A DNA stretch of 64,000 nucleotides from Halomonadaceae bacterium T82-2 (GCA_001577635.1 LSBP01000004.1:1-64000); one strand, 5' to 3'. Positions 8,528 through 19,175 are shown, numbered from the stretch's first letter. A program made the numbers and translations. Notes: generated by a model not told the origin, from the sequence alone.

Positions 8528-9258
8528 GGGCCGGCGGACTCTTCAGGCGCCGCGAGACGCGACCGGACTGGGATGTCTACCTGGCCTCGCGGGCCCGGGA
8601 AGCCCGGGATTCGCGTCTGGTGAACTTCTTCTCGGCCGGCGTGGAGGCGCTGTCTCCCGACACGCCGATCGGCCGGGTGCCGCTGGCGGCCTTGGATCTG
8701 GAAACCACCGGCCTGGACGCCGGTCGGCACGACATCGTCAGCATCGGGGTCATGCCCTTCACCCTGGAGCGGATACGGGTCCGCGAGGGGCGCTACTGGG
8801 TGCTGTCGCCCCGGCGCAACCTGAGCGAGGAGTCCGTCGCCTTTCACCATATCACGCACTCGGAGGTGGCCGGCGCTCCCGATCTCAGCGCGATTCTCGA
8901 TGAGCTGCTGGCGTGCCTGTCGGGACGCCTGGTGGTGGTCCACTACCGGCGCATCGAGCGCAGCTTCCTGGACGCGGCGATTCGCGAGCGCCTCGGCGAG
9001 AGCCTGCTGTTTCCGGTGATCGACACCATGTCGCTGGAAGCCCGCATCCATCGTCAATCCTGGTGGGCCCGGTTGCGTCGCTGGCTGGGCCAGCCGGCTG
9101 CCTCGATCCGGCTTCACGAGAGTCGCCAGCGCTATCATCTGCCGCCCTACACCGGCCACCATGCCCTGGTGGATGCCCTGGCCACGGCGGAACTGCTGCA
9201 GGCGCAGGTGGCCCGCTATCACACCCTGGAGACCCCGGTGGGCGAGCTCTGGCGCTAG
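8524..9258 (+). CDS. DEDDh 3'-5' exonuclease (DnaQ-like)
   Basis: 244-aa exonuclease of the DnaQ/epsilon superfamily. Exo I is DLETTG (residues about 57-62), Exo II is HYRRIERSFLD in place of the usual HNxxFD, and Exo III is HHALVDALAT, giving the DEDDh set. It overlaps the DUF294 gene by 4 nt (ATGA). The pair is conserved in many gammaproteobacteria, and this protein is usually annotated as a 3'-5' exonuclease; whether it acts on DNA or RNA is not known. A GAAA-loop hairpin terminator follows. Confidence 0.83.
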   Translation: MRAGGLFRRRETRPDWDVYLASRAREARDSRLVNFFSAGVEALSPDTPIGRVPLAALDLETTGLDAGRHDIVSIGVMPFTLERIRVREGRYWVLSPRRNLSEESVAFHHITHSEVAGAPDLSAILDELLACLSGRLVVVHYRRIERSFLDAAIRERLGESLLFPVIDTMSLEARIHRQSWWARLRRWLGQPAASIRLHESRQRYHLPPYTGHHALVDALATAELLQAQVARYHTLETPVGELWR

Positions 9259-9319
9259 TCGGACGTTCCCGGCCCGCTCAGTCCGGGGCAGGAAATCCGT
9301 TCAGCCCGGCAGAAACGCA

Positions 9320-9345
9320 AACGGCCCGCCGAAAGGCGGGCCGTT
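9320..9345. terminator. terminator hairpin between exonuclease and BCCT genes
   Basis: 11-bp stem AACGGCCCGCC / GGCGGGCCGTT closed by a GAAA tetraloop, placed between convergent genes. T-richness downstream is modest on either strand, so it probably serves both directions. Confidence 0.65.
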
Positions 9346-9367
9346 GTCGTTGCGAAGGACTCGGCTG

Positions 9368-11033
9368 TCAGGTCCGGGGCTCGCTGCGCAGGCCCTGGAT
9401 GATGGCGTAGCACGCCGCCAGCAGGACCAGCGTGAAGGGCAGGCCGGTGGAGATGACCGCTGCCTGCAGCGCACTCAGGCCGCCGCCCAGCAGCAGGGCG
9501 ATGGCGATCGCGCCCTCGATCAGGGCCCAGAAGATGCGCTGCGGCTTGGGCGCATCGACCTTGCCGCCGGCGGTGATGGAGTCGATCACCAGCGAACCGG
9601 AGTCGGACGAGGTGATGAAGAACACCATGACCAGGATGATGCCGATGAAGGAGGTGATGCCGGTCAGCGGCAGCTGGCCGAGCATGACGAACAGCTGCAG
9701 CTCCAGGGCAGCATCCTTGACCCCCTCGAACCCGTTGGCGATGACCTGGTGAATGGCGGTGGTGCCGAAGGCGGTCATCCACAGCACGGAGACCAGCGAG
9801 GGCACCAGCAGCACGGCGATCAGGAACTCGCGTACCGTGCGGCCGCGGCTGACGCGAGCGATGAACATGCCCACGAACGGCGACCAGGAGATCCACCAGG
9901 CCCAGTAGAAGGCGGTCCAGCCCTGCACGAAGTTGACGTCTTCACGGCCGAAGGGATTCGACAGCGCCGGCAGGTTCTTCAGGTAGGAGCCCAGGTTCTC
10001 GAAGAAGCCGGTGGCGATCATCAGCGTGGGGCCGACGAAGATCACGAAGGCCAGCAGCAGGAAGGCCAGGACCATGTTGAGCTGCGAGAGGCGCTGGACG
10101 CCCTTGTCGACGCCCAGCACGACCGACCCCAGCGCGACCAGGGTGATGCCCATGATCAGCACGACCATCGCCACGTTGTTGTTGGGCGTGTCGAACAGAT
10201 AGTGCAGCCCCGCGGACGCCTGGGAGGCCCCGATGCCCAGTGAGGTCGCCAGACCGAACAGGGTGGCGAACACGGCCAGGATGTCGATGAGATGGCCCGG
10301 CCAGCCCCAGACGCGCTCACCCAGGATCGGGTAGAAGATCGAGCGCATGGTCAGCGGCAGGCCCTTGTTGTAGGAAAAAAGGGCCAGCGCCAGGGCGACC
10401 ACGGCATAGATGCCCCACGGATGCAGCCCCCAGTGGAAGATGGTGGCGGACATGCCCAGTGCGATGGCGCCCTGCTCGTCACCCTGGGCGGCGCCCAGCG
10501 GCGCCCAGCGGCGCCCAGTCGGTACGCACGCCGTTCTCGACGGTGGTGCCGCCCAGCGAGGTGCCGAAGTGGGTCATCGGCTCGGAGACGCCATAGAACA
10601 TCAGGCCGATGCCCATGCCGGCGGCGAACAGCATCGCGAACCAGCCGGCGTAGCTGAAATCCGGCTTGGCGTGAGCTCCGCCGATGCGCACCTTGCTCAG
10701 CGGCGTGAAGATCAGCACCACCGAGACGATGACGAAGATGTTGGCGGACAGCAGGAAGAGCCAGCTCAGGTGACTGGTCAGCCACTGGCGGGTACCGTTG
10801 AAGATCGGCCCCATCTGGTCGGGCAGCGCGAGGGTGATGATCACGAAGAACAGGATCAACAGCGACGAGATCGTGAAGACCTTGCCGTGCAGGTCGACAT
10901 CGAAGCCAAACTTGTTGGTGGTGATGTTGTCCTGTCCGATCACGTAATCGGTATCGATGAGATTGGCCGGGCCTTCAGGGGCTGGCACGCCTTCCTGTGG
11001 CGGCTCCGGCTGGCTGTTGGTGTCTTGAGCCAC
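9368..11033 (-). pseudogene. BCCT family (betaine/choline/carnitine) transporter, frameshifted
   Basis: Compatible-solute carrier gene in two frames. The N-terminal part (GTG at 11033 behind a GGAGAC site, to a stop at 10479-10481) holds TM1-4 including GMGIGLMFYGVSEP. The C-terminal part (10453-9368) holds the rest of the BCCT core, with the signature block WISWSPFVGMFIARVSRGR. The break falls in a 10-bp direct repeat at 10491-10518. Deleting one unit gives one 551-aa reading frame whose joint reads DWAPLGAAQGDEQGAIALGM, a normal BCCT sequence. The gene is therefore a recent loss-of-function or an out-of-phase switch state. Internal initiation at 10453 could make only a C-terminal fragment. 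Substrate is probably a betaine-type osmolyte. Confidence 0.88.
10491..10518. repeat. 10-bp tandem repeat causing the BCCT frameshift
   Basis: Unit GCGCCCAGCG present twice in full plus eight bases of a third. On the coding strand the extra unit shifts the frame by +1 and leads to a stop within 16 nt. Loss of one unit restores the carrier's reading frame exactly. Confidence 0.92.
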
Positions 11034-11329
11034 GGGTTGTCTCCGTTTTTCAGTCCGAGATGCAATGTCGGGGATGATACCGCTCTCGACATTCCCCTTG
11101 CGTTCCCCATGCGTCGTTCGAGCGTGTTTCGCCGGCAGGGGCGGCGACTCGACAGGAACGCGCAAGCGTCAGGAATTATCCTGAATCAATAAATCCCTGC
11201 CTACCACCTTTCGGGAGAAATTGCGGCACAAAGATGGTGAAACCGGCCGTTCGGCGATGCGTCGAGGCAACATCGCGATGCACCGCCCGGCGAAGGTCGA
11301 GATGACGGCGCCGGCCGATCTGCGCTACA

Positions 11330-11347
11330 TTCAAGCGACCGTTTGAA
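11330..11347. promoter_or_regulatory. candidate PsrA/TetR-type operator before acyl-CoA dehydrogenase
   Basis: Inverted repeat TTCAAGCG-AC-CGTTTGAA, 19 bp before the dehydrogenase ATG. Read as CAAGC-N4-GTTTG it differs at one base from the CAAAC-N(2-4)-GTTTG pattern described for the fatty-acid-responsive repressor PsrA of pseudomonads. It overlaps TACATT (11326-11331), a possible -10 element. No psrA gene lies in this window. The other 300 bp of this divergent region show nothing clear. Confidence 0.45.
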
Positions 11348-11365
11348 TCTGCTGGAGTCCCGTTC

Positions 11366-13189
11366 ATGGCCTACTATCAGGCACCCCTGCGTGACATGCG
11401 CTTCGTGCTCAACGAGGTTTTCCAGGCCGGTGACGAGTGGGCCGCCATGCCCGCCACCCGCGAGCTGACGCCCGATCTGGCCGATGCCATCCTCGAGGAA
11501 GCGGCCCGTCTGACCCGCGCCGAGCTGTTTCCGCTCAACCAGCCCGCCGATGCCCAGGGCTGTCGTTTCGAGGCCGGGCGGGTCACCACGCCCGACGGCT
11601 TCAAGGAAGCCCGGCGCACGCTGGCCGAGGGCGGCTGGTTCGGCCTGGGCGGCAATCCCGAGCATGGCGGCCAGGGCATGCCCAAGCTGTTGACCGTGGC
11701 CTTCGAGGAGATGCTCTACGCCACCAATACCGGTTTCGCCCTGTACCCGGCGCTCAACACCGGTGCCACCCTGCTGCTGGATCATCACGCCCCCGAGCCG
11801 GTCAAGCGCGTCTACCTGCCGCGCATGTACGCCGGCGAGTGGCTGGGCACCATGTGCCTGACCGAGCCCCACTGCGGCACCGATCTCGGCCTGATCCGCA
11901 CGCGCGCCGAGCCCCTGGCGGGGGAGGACGCCGTCGGGCAGGCGTGCTACGCGATCACCGGCAGCAAGATCTGGATCACCGGCGGCGAGCACGACATGGT
12001 CGACAATATCGTGCATCTGGTGCTCGCCAGGCTGCCCGATGCCCCGCCCGGCACCCGGGGCATCTCGCTGTTTCTGGTGCCCAGGCGCCAGGTGGGCGCG
12101 GACGGTGTACTCGGCGAAGCCAACGGCGTCAGCTGTGGCGGTCTCGAGCACAAGATGGGCATCAAGGGCAGCGCGACCTGCGTGATGCACTTCGACGCCG
12201 CCGAGGGCGTGCTGATCGGCGAGCCGCATCAGGGCCTGGCGGCGATGTTCACGATGATGAACTACGAGCGGCTGTCGATCGGGCTGCAGGGGCTGGGGCT
12301 AGGCGAGGTCGCCGGCCAGAGCGCCATGGACTTCGCCCGTCAGCGGCGCCAGGGGCGGGCGCCGCAGGGCGCGGCGGAGCCCGACCAGCCGGCCGATCCG
12401 ATCCTGGTGCACCCCGACGTGCGCCGCATGGCGTTGGACATCCGCGCCTGGAACGAGGGCGGGCGCGCCTTCGCGGGCTTCGTCGCCGGCCAGCTCGACC
12501 GGGCGCGCCTGCATCCCGACGCCGCCGTGCGCGAAGACGCCGAGGCCCTGGTGGCTCTGCTCACGCCGGTGGCCAAGGCCTTTCTCACCGATCGGGGCTT
12601 CGACGTCACCGTCGAGGCCCAGCAACTCTATGGCGGCAATGGCTACTGTGTGGAGTGGGGCGCCGAGCAGTACGTGCGTGATGCGCGTATCGCGATGATC
12701 TATGAAGGCACCAACGGCATTCAGGCGATGGATCTGGTCGGACGCAAGCTGTTCCGCAATCAGGGCGCTCTGGTCGCGCGACTCGTCGAGCGCGTCCGCA
12801 GCGAGCTCGATGCGCAGCGCGACCCGGAACTGGCCGATGAACGCCGGCGCGTCACCGAGGCCGTGGCTGGACTGGAGCGCGCCACGGCGGGGCTGCTGGA
12901 ACGGGCCCGCGAGGATGCTTCCGAGCTGGGTGCAGCGGCGACCGGCTATCTCTCGCTGCTGGGACATGTCGTTTATGCCTGGCTGTGGTGGCGCATGATG
13001 ACCACGGCCCGCCAGGGCCTGCAGCAGCAGGGGCCCTCGGGTGATTCCTTCTATCGTGCCAAGCTGGCGGTGGGGCGCTACTTCCTGACGCGCCTGTTGC
13101 CCCGGGTAACATCGCTGGAGCACGAGATCGGAGCGGGCGCCGAGACGCTGATGGCGCTGCCCGAGGACGCCTTTTACCCGGAGGAATGA
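11366..13189 (+). CDS. acyl-CoA dehydrogenase, long form with C-terminal extension
   Basis: 607-aa FAD-dependent dehydrogenase of fatty-acid or carboxylic-acid beta-oxidation. N-terminal helical domain, a middle beta domain (MCLTEPHCGTDLGLIRTRA, then ITGSKIWITGGEHD) and a C-terminal helical domain (QLYGGNGYCVEWGAEQYVRDARIAMIYEGTNGIQAMDL) are all visible. About 130 extra C-terminal residues match the Acyl-CoA_dh C-terminal domain found in the roughly 600-aa subgroup. The Glu in YEGTNG is the position of the catalytic base in many family members. It is monocistronic, with a PsrA-like inverted repeat in front and a strong terminator behind. Chain-length preference is not readable. Confidence 0.9.
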   Translation: MAYYQAPLRDMRFVLNEVFQAGDEWAAMPATRELTPDLADAILEEAARLTRAELFPLNQPADAQGCRFEAGRVTTPDGFKEARRTLAEGGWFGLGGNPEHGGQGMPKLLTVAFEEMLYATNTGFALYPALNTGATLLLDHHAPEPVKRVYLPRMYAGEWLGTMCLTEPHCGTDLGLIRTRAEPLAGEDAVGQACYAITGSKIWITGGEHDMVDNIVHLVLARLPDAPPGTRGISLFLVPRRQVGADGVLGEANGVSCGGLEHKMGIKGSATCVMHFDAAEGVLIGEPHQGLAAMFTMMNYERLSIGLQGLGLGEVAGQSAMDFARQRRQGRAPQGAAEPDQPADPILVHPDVRRMALDIRAWNEGGRAFAGFVAGQLDRARLHPDAAVREDAEALVALLTPVAKAFLTDRGFDVTVEAQQLYGGNGYCVEWGAEQYVRDARIAMIYEGTNGIQAMDLVGRKLFRNQGALVARLVERVRSELDAQRDPELADERRRVTEAVAGLERATAGLLERAREDASELGAAATGYLSLLGHVVYAWLWWRMMTTARQGLQQQGPSGDSFYRAKLAVGRYFLTRLLPRVTSLEHEIGAGAETLMALPEDAFYPEE

Positions 13190-13204
13190 CGCGCTTGAGA
13201 CGCC

Positions 13205-13230
13205 GCCCGCTGCAACCGGCGGGCATTTTT
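13205..13230 (+). terminator. terminator of acyl-CoA dehydrogenase gene
   Basis: Stem GCCCGC / GCGGGC with an 8-nt loop followed by ATTTTT, 15 bp after the stop codon. Confidence 0.8.
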
Positions 13231-13249
13231 CCCTCTCTTTTATATAGCC

Positions 13250-13266
13250 TGCCTTGTTGTGGTGCG
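13250..13266 (+). promoter_or_regulatory. possible NtrC enhancer site upstream of urtA
   Basis: TGCCTTGTTGTGGTGCG matches the enterobacterial NtrC pattern TGCACYAWWWTGGTGCA at both ends of the palindrome (TGC at left, TGGTGC at right) but not in the left inner half. It lies about 160-170 bp upstream of the predicted sigma54 start site, a usual enhancer distance. Weak on its own and supported mainly by position. Confidence 0.35.
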
Positions 13267-13395
13267 TGATCCCGTCAAGGCTGCTTCATTGTGGCGCCTG
13301 CCGGGTGTCGGTCCGAGAGCGGTATACCGGGATAGGGCTTTTCTTCGCTATTCAAGCTACTGTTTGTAAAGGGTGATCAGTATTTTTTGAAATAG

Positions 13396-13412
13396 TGGCA
13401 CATTCCTTGCAA
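13396..13412 (+). promoter_or_regulatory. sigma54 (-24/-12) promoter of the urt-ure block
   Basis: TGGCAC-ATTCC-TTGCAA is a full match to the RpoN consensus TGGCAC-N5-TTGCW, with exactly 10 bp between the GG (13397-13398) and GC (13409-13410). Transcription should start near 13421, giving a leader of about 67 nt before the urtA GTG. This indicates activation by an enhancer-binding protein, most likely NtrC under nitrogen limitation. Confidence 0.88.
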
Positions 13413-13488
13413 TTGCGATGTCAAGGCGTCCGCCATAGTGCGCTCGCCGCTGGACACGACCAACAATCATAAGCGCAAGGAGATTCAA

Positions 13489-14781
13489 GTGAACGCAACC
13501 AAGCCCCATCGCTGGATCGCGGCCGGCCTGCTCGGCCTGGGAATTTCGGTTCCTGCCCTGGCTCAGGAAGACACCATCAAGGTCGGTATCCTTCACTCGC
13601 TCTCCGGCACCATGGCGATCAGCGAGTCGACGCTGAAGGATGAGCTCCTGATGCTGATCCAGCAGCAGAATGAGAAGGGCGGCCTGCTCGGCAAGAAACT
13701 CGAGCCGGTGGTGGTCGATCCGGCCTCCGATTGGCCGCTGTTCGCCGAAAAGGCCCGTCAGCTGCTCGCCAAGGACAAGGTTGACGTAATCTTCGGCAAC
13801 TGGACCTCCGCCTCGCGCAAGGCGGTTCTGCCGGTCGTCGAGGAGCTCAACGGCCTGCTGTTCTACCCGGTGCAGTACGAGGGCGAGGAGTCCTCCGAGA
13901 ACATCTTCTATACCGGCGCCGCCCCCAACCAGCAGGCGATCCCGGCCGTCGACTACCTGATGAACAACGTCGGCGTGAAGCGCTGGGTACTCGAGGGCAC
14001 CGACTACGTCTACCCGCGTACCACCAACAAGATTCTCGAGACCTATCTCAAGGAACACGGTGTCGCCGATGACGACATCATGGTCGACTACACGCCATTC
14101 GGGTACTCCAACTGGCAGAACATCGTTTCCAACATCAAGCAGTTCGGCAGCCAGGGCAAGAAGACCGCGGTAGTCTCGACGATCAATGGCGATGCCAATG
14201 TGCCGTTCTATCGTGAGCTGGCCAACCAGGGCATCGACGCCGCCGACATTCCGGTCATGGCCTTCTCGGTGGGTGAGCAGGAGCTTTCGGGGATCGACAC
14301 TGCGCCGCTGGTCGGTCATCTGGCGGCCTGGAACTACTTCATGAGCGTCGATACCGACGCCAACTACGACTTCATCGACAACTGGATCGCCTACAACGAC
14401 GACGATGACACCGTGGTCACCAACGATCCGATGGAAGCCCACTACATCGGCTTCAACATGTGGCTGCAGGCGGTCAAGAAGGCCGGCTCCACCGACGTCG
14501 ACGCGGTCAAGGACGCGATCATCGGCGTCACCGTGCCCAACCTCTCGGGTGGCTACGCGACGATGATGCCCAACCACCACATCACCAAGCCGGTGATGAT
14601 CGGCGAGATCCAGGACAACGGCCAGTTCTCGGTGGTCTGGCAGACGCCCTCCACCGTGGCCGGCGACGCCTGGTCCGATTACCTGCCCGGCTCGCGTGAC
14701 TTGATCAGCGACTGGCGCAAGCCGCTGGAGTGCGGCAACTACAACGTGGTCGAGAAGACCTGCGGCGGCAGTGCCGAGTAA
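13489..14781 (+). CDS. urtA: urea ABC transporter, substrate-binding protein
   Basis: 430-aa periplasmic binding protein of the Leu/Ile/Val-type fold that delivers urea to UrtBC. The GTG at 13489 follows an AAGGAG site and gives a clean signal peptide (K/R-containing N-region, hydrophobic core, cleavage after VPALA). The mature protein begins QEDTIKVGILHSLSGTMA, characteristic of UrtA, followed by the IFGNWTSASRKAVLPVVE and FYPVQYEGEESS blocks. First gene of the operon behind the sigma54 promoter. Confidence 0.95.
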   Translation: MNATKPHRWIAAGLLGLGISVPALAQEDTIKVGILHSLSGTMAISESTLKDELLMLIQQQNEKGGLLGKKLEPVVVDPASDWPLFAEKARQLLAKDKVDVIFGNWTSASRKAVLPVVEELNGLLFYPVQYEGEESSENIFYTGAAPNQQAIPAVDYLMNNVGVKRWVLEGTDYVYPRTTNKILETYLKEHGVADDDIMVDYTPFGYSNWQNIVSNIKQFGSQGKKTAVVSTINGDANVPFYRELANQGIDAADIPVMAFSVGEQELSGIDTAPLVGHLAAWNYFMSVDTDANYDFIDNWIAYNDDDDTVVTNDPMEAHYIGFNMWLQAVKKAGSTDVDAVKDAIIGVTVPNLSGGYATMMPNHHITKPVMIGEIQDNGQFSVVWQTPSTVAGDAWSDYLPGSRDLISDWRKPLECGNYNVVEKTCGGSAE

Positions 14782-14902
14782 ACGGCCAGTCAGCCCATGC
14801 GAGTCGCCGGCCGTGCGCGTCACGGCCGGCTCCGATAACCTCCGGAACCGGCACGGCGCTGCCGTCGCCGGCTCCGCGACACGCCACGCGAAGGATTCCC
14901 GC

Positions 14903-16525
14903 ATGACCCTCTTGCGGACCATCACCGCGCTTGTGCTGCTCGGCTGCCTCGCCGTCCTGGGCCTGGGCAATGCCCAGGCCCAGGACGCGGCATCCCCGCA
15001 GCAGGCGCCGCCCGAACTGCGTGCCCTGGCTGCCGATTCCTATACCGCCAAGTCCCGGGCCATCCAGGACCTCGTCGCCAGTCACGCCCCGCGCACGCGC
15101 ATCTGGCTGCAGGCACTGCTCGACGGCAAGCTGCAGCGGCTCGAGGACGACGGACGCTTCGTGATCGTCACGAACAACCGCGGCCGCGACTGGACCGTCA
15201 TCGACGCCGTCGACGACGCCCCGCTGGGCGAGGTCTCGCGGCGCCACATCGACCGCATCACCATCAACAACGCACTGCGCAATCAACTGCGCAGCGCGAT
15301 GGCGATCCTCGACCTCGACGCCGATGACCCGGCCGAACGGCTGGCCAGTGCCGACCGCCTGATCGGCGAGGTCGACGACAGCCTGGCCGAGCCACTGAGC
15401 GAGCGTCTCGACGCCGAATCCGACCCGGATGTGCGCGCCAAGCTGGCCCAGGCGCTGGCGCTCTACCGCCTGCAGTCGGGCGACGCCGGCCAGATCGATG
15501 CCGCCATCGACACGCTCTCCGGCAGCCTCAACCCCACCGTGCGCGCCGCGCTCGGTCAGGTGGCCCGGGGCGACGGCGAGGCCGCCGCGGCGGCGCAGCA
15601 GGCGCTGGCCGGCATCGAGCAGACGCTCAAGCTCAACCATGCCGCCGAGACGCTCTATTTCGGCCTCAGCCTGGGCTCGGTACTGGTGCTGGCGGCGATC
15701 GGCCTGGCGATCACCTTCGGCGTGATGGGCGTGATCAACATGGCTCACGGCGAACTGATCATGCTCGGCGCCTACACCACCTGGATGCTGCAGCAGCTGC
15801 TGCCCGGCCAGCCCGGGCTGGCGCTGATCCTGTCGATCCCCGCCGGTTTCCTAGTGTCGGCGCTGGTCGGCGTGATCATCGAGCGCAGCGTGATCCGCTT
15901 CCTCAAGGGCCGGCCGCTGGAAACGCTGCTCGCCACCTTCGGCGTCAGCCTGATCCTGCAGCAGCTGGTGCGCACGGTGATCTCGCCGCTCAACCGCACC
16001 GTGGTCACCCCCGAGTGGATGAGCGGCTCGCTGGTGGTCAACGAGGCGCTGTCGCTGACCCTCAACCGGCTCTACGTGCTGGGCTTCGCGCTGGTGGTGT
16101 TCGCCGCGCTGGTGCTGGTGATGCGTCGCACCCGGCTCGGCCTGGAGGTCCGCGCGGTGACCCAGAACCGCAGCATGGCCCGTGCCATGGGCATCCACGC
16201 CACGCGCGTCGACATCCTCACCTTCGCGCTGGGCTCCGGGGTCGCCGGGCTCGCCGGGGTGGCGCTGTCGCAGCTGACCAACGTCGGCCCCAACCTGGGC
16301 CAGAACTACATCATCGACTCCTTCATGGTGGTGGTGTTCGGCGGCGTGGGGAACCTGTGGGGCGCGCTGGTCGCCGGCATGTCGCTGGGCGTGATCAACC
16401 AGGTGATCGAGCCCTGGGCCGGCGCGGTGCTGGCCAAGGTGATCGTGCTGGTGTTCATCATCCTGTTCATCCAGAAGCGCCCGCGCGGGTTGTTCCCGCA
16501 GAAGGGCCGCGCGGCGGAGGGCTGA
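14903..16525 (+). CDS. urtB: urea ABC transporter permease UrtB
   Basis: 540-aa inner-membrane permease of the LivH type. After a signal-like N-terminus (ATG at 14903, AAGGA site) comes a soluble periplasmic segment to about residue 240, known in UrtB but absent from LivH, then the membrane domain starting AAETLYFGLSLGSVLVL with the permease motif GVMGVINMAHGELIMLGAYT. The in-frame sequence upstream of 14903 has no UrtB similarity. It is followed after 3 nt by urtC, with which it should form the permease heterodimer. Confidence 0.93.
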   Translation: MTLLRTITALVLLGCLAVLGLGNAQAQDAASPQQAPPELRALAADSYTAKSRAIQDLVASHAPRTRIWLQALLDGKLQRLEDDGRFVIVTNNRGRDWTVIDAVDDAPLGEVSRRHIDRITINNALRNQLRSAMAILDLDADDPAERLASADRLIGEVDDSLAEPLSERLDAESDPDVRAKLAQALALYRLQSGDAGQIDAAIDTLSGSLNPTVRAALGQVARGDGEAAAAAQQALAGIEQTLKLNHAAETLYFGLSLGSVLVLAAIGLAITFGVMGVINMAHGELIMLGAYTTWMLQQLLPGQPGLALILSIPAGFLVSALVGVIIERSVIRFLKGRPLETLLATFGVSLILQQLVRTVISPLNRTVVTPEWMSGSLVVNEALSLTLNRLYVLGFALVVFAALVLVMRRTRLGLEVRAVTQNRSMARAMGIHATRVDILTFALGSGVAGLAGVALSQLTNVGPNLGQNYIIDSFMVVVFGGVGNLWGALVAGMSLGVINQVIEPWAGAVLAKVIVLVFIILFIQKRPRGLFPQKGRAAEG

Positions 16526-16528
16526 GCC

Positions 16529-17652
16529 ATGAACTGGTTTCTCAAGCCGGCCACGGAGCGCTCGACGCAATGCTTCGTCGGCGTGCTGATCGCGGCCCTG
16601 GCGGTGGTCTGCGTGCTCAATCTGGCGCTGCCGGTGGCCAACCCCCTGCATGTCTCGACCTACACGGTGGCGCTGCTCGGCAAGTATCTGTGCTATGCGC
16701 TGCTCGCCGTGGCGGTCGACCTGGTGTGGGGCTATCTGGGCATCCTGAGTCTCGGTCACGGCGCCTTCTTCGCCCTCGGCGGCTATGCCATGGGCATGTA
16801 CCTGATGCGTCAGATCGGTGACCGCGGTGTCTACGGCGACCCGGTGCTGCCGGACTTCATGGTGTTCCTCAACTGGGATCACCTGCCGTGGTACTGGCAG
16901 GGCTTCGACATGGCCGGGTTCGCCTTCCTGATGGTGCTGCTGGCCCCCGGGGTGCTGGCGCTGGTGTTCGGCTTCCTGGCGTTCCGCTCGCGGGTCACCG
17001 GGGTCTATCTGTCGATCATCACCCAGGCGCTGACCTTCGCGCTGATGCTGGCGTTCTTCCGCAACGAGATGGGCTTCGGCGGCAACAACGGCCTCACCGA
17101 CTTCAAGGAACTGCTGGGCTTTCCGATCAGCGCCGACGGCACGCGCCTGGGCCTGTTCCTGGCCTCCGGCGTGGCGCTGGGCCTCGGCTACTGGCTGTGT
17201 CGGGCGATCGTCGCCAGCAAGCTGGGGCGGGTCTGCGTGGCCGCCCGCGATGCCGAGGCGCGGGTGCGCTTCATCGGCTACCGGGTCGAGCGCGTGCAGC
17301 TGTTCGTGTTCGTCGTCTCGGCGATGCTCGCCGGCGTCGCCGGGGCGCTCTACGTGCCGCAGGTGGGGATCATCAATCCCAGCCAGTTCTCGCCGCTGTT
17401 CTCCATCGAGATCGTCGTCTGGGTGGCGCTGGGCGGCCGTGCCACGCTCTACGGCGCGGTGATCGGGGCGATTCTGGTCAACTATGCCAAGACGGTATTC
17501 ACCGGGGTGATGCCCGATGCCTGGCTGTTCGCCCTGGGCGGGCTGTTCGTGGTCTGCACGGTGCTGTTGCCGCGTGGCCTGGCGGGCCTGATGCAGTGGC
17601 GCCGGCGCGGGGCGCGCCATGATGACGAGACGACGGGCAAGGAGGCGATGGC

Positions 17653-17656
<4 letters not shown>
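16529..17656 (+). CDS. urtC: urea ABC transporter permease UrtC
   Basis: 375-aa LivM-type permease. It contains the family motif LVWGYLGILSLGHGAFFALGGYAMGMYL in the first third and, near the C-terminus, VGIINPSQFSPLFSIE..VWVALGGRATLYGAVIGA, the loop contacting the ATPase. The ATG lies 3 nt after urtB, and the stop overlaps the urtD start (ATGA), so synthesis of the channel and ATPase subunits is coupled. Confidence 0.94.
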
Positions 17657-18476
<820 letters not shown>

Positions 18477-18477
<1 letters not shown>

Positions 18478-19175
18478 TGCTGGCGATCGATACCCTCAAC
18501 CAGTTCTACGGCGAGAGCCATACCCTGTGGGATCTCTCGCTCGACGTGCCCGGCGGGCAATGCACCTGCGTGATGGGCCGCAATGGCGTGGGCAAGACCA
18601 CGCTGCTCAAGTGCGTGATGGGCGAGGTGCCGGTGACCAGCGGCGAGCTCACCTATGACGGGGAGATACCGCTGACCCGGCGGCGTGTCGAGGATCGCTC
18701 GCGGCTGGGCATCGGCTACGTCCCCCAGGGACGACAGATCTTCCCGCTGCTGACGGTGGAGGAGAACCTGCGCACCGGGCTGGCCGCGCGCCGCGACGGC
18801 AAACGTGTGATCCCGGCTCGCATCTACGAGCTGTTCCCGGTGCTGAAGGAGATGCGCCATCGCCGTGGCGGCGATCTCTCCGGCGGCCAGCAGCAGCAGC
18901 TGGCGATCGGCCGCGCCCTGGTGCTCGAGCCGCGGCTGCTGATCCTCGACGAGCCGGGCGAGGGCATCCAGCCCAACATCGTCGCCGAGATCGGCGAGGT
19001 GATCCGCCGGCTCAACCGCGAGGATGGCATGACCGTCCTGCTCGCCGAGCAGAAGCTGCCCTTCGTGCGCAAGTACGCCGATCGCTTCGTGATTCTCGAT
19101 CGCGGCCGGCCGGTGGCACAGGGCGCCATCGACGAACTCGGCGACGACCTGATCAAACGGCACCTGACCGTATGA
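18477..19175 (+). CDS. urtE: urea ABC transporter ATP-binding protein UrtE
   Basis: 232-aa LivF-type ATPase with Walker A GRNGVGKTT, signature LSGGQQQQLAIG and Walker B LILDEPGEGIQPNI, the last a strong UrtE/LivF marker. Two starts are possible in GTGATG: GTG at 18474 or ATG at 18477. The ATG is chosen, overlapping the urtD stop as TGATG with GGAGGAG upstream. Its own stop overlaps the ureD start, linking urea uptake directly to urease maturation. Confidence 0.93.
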
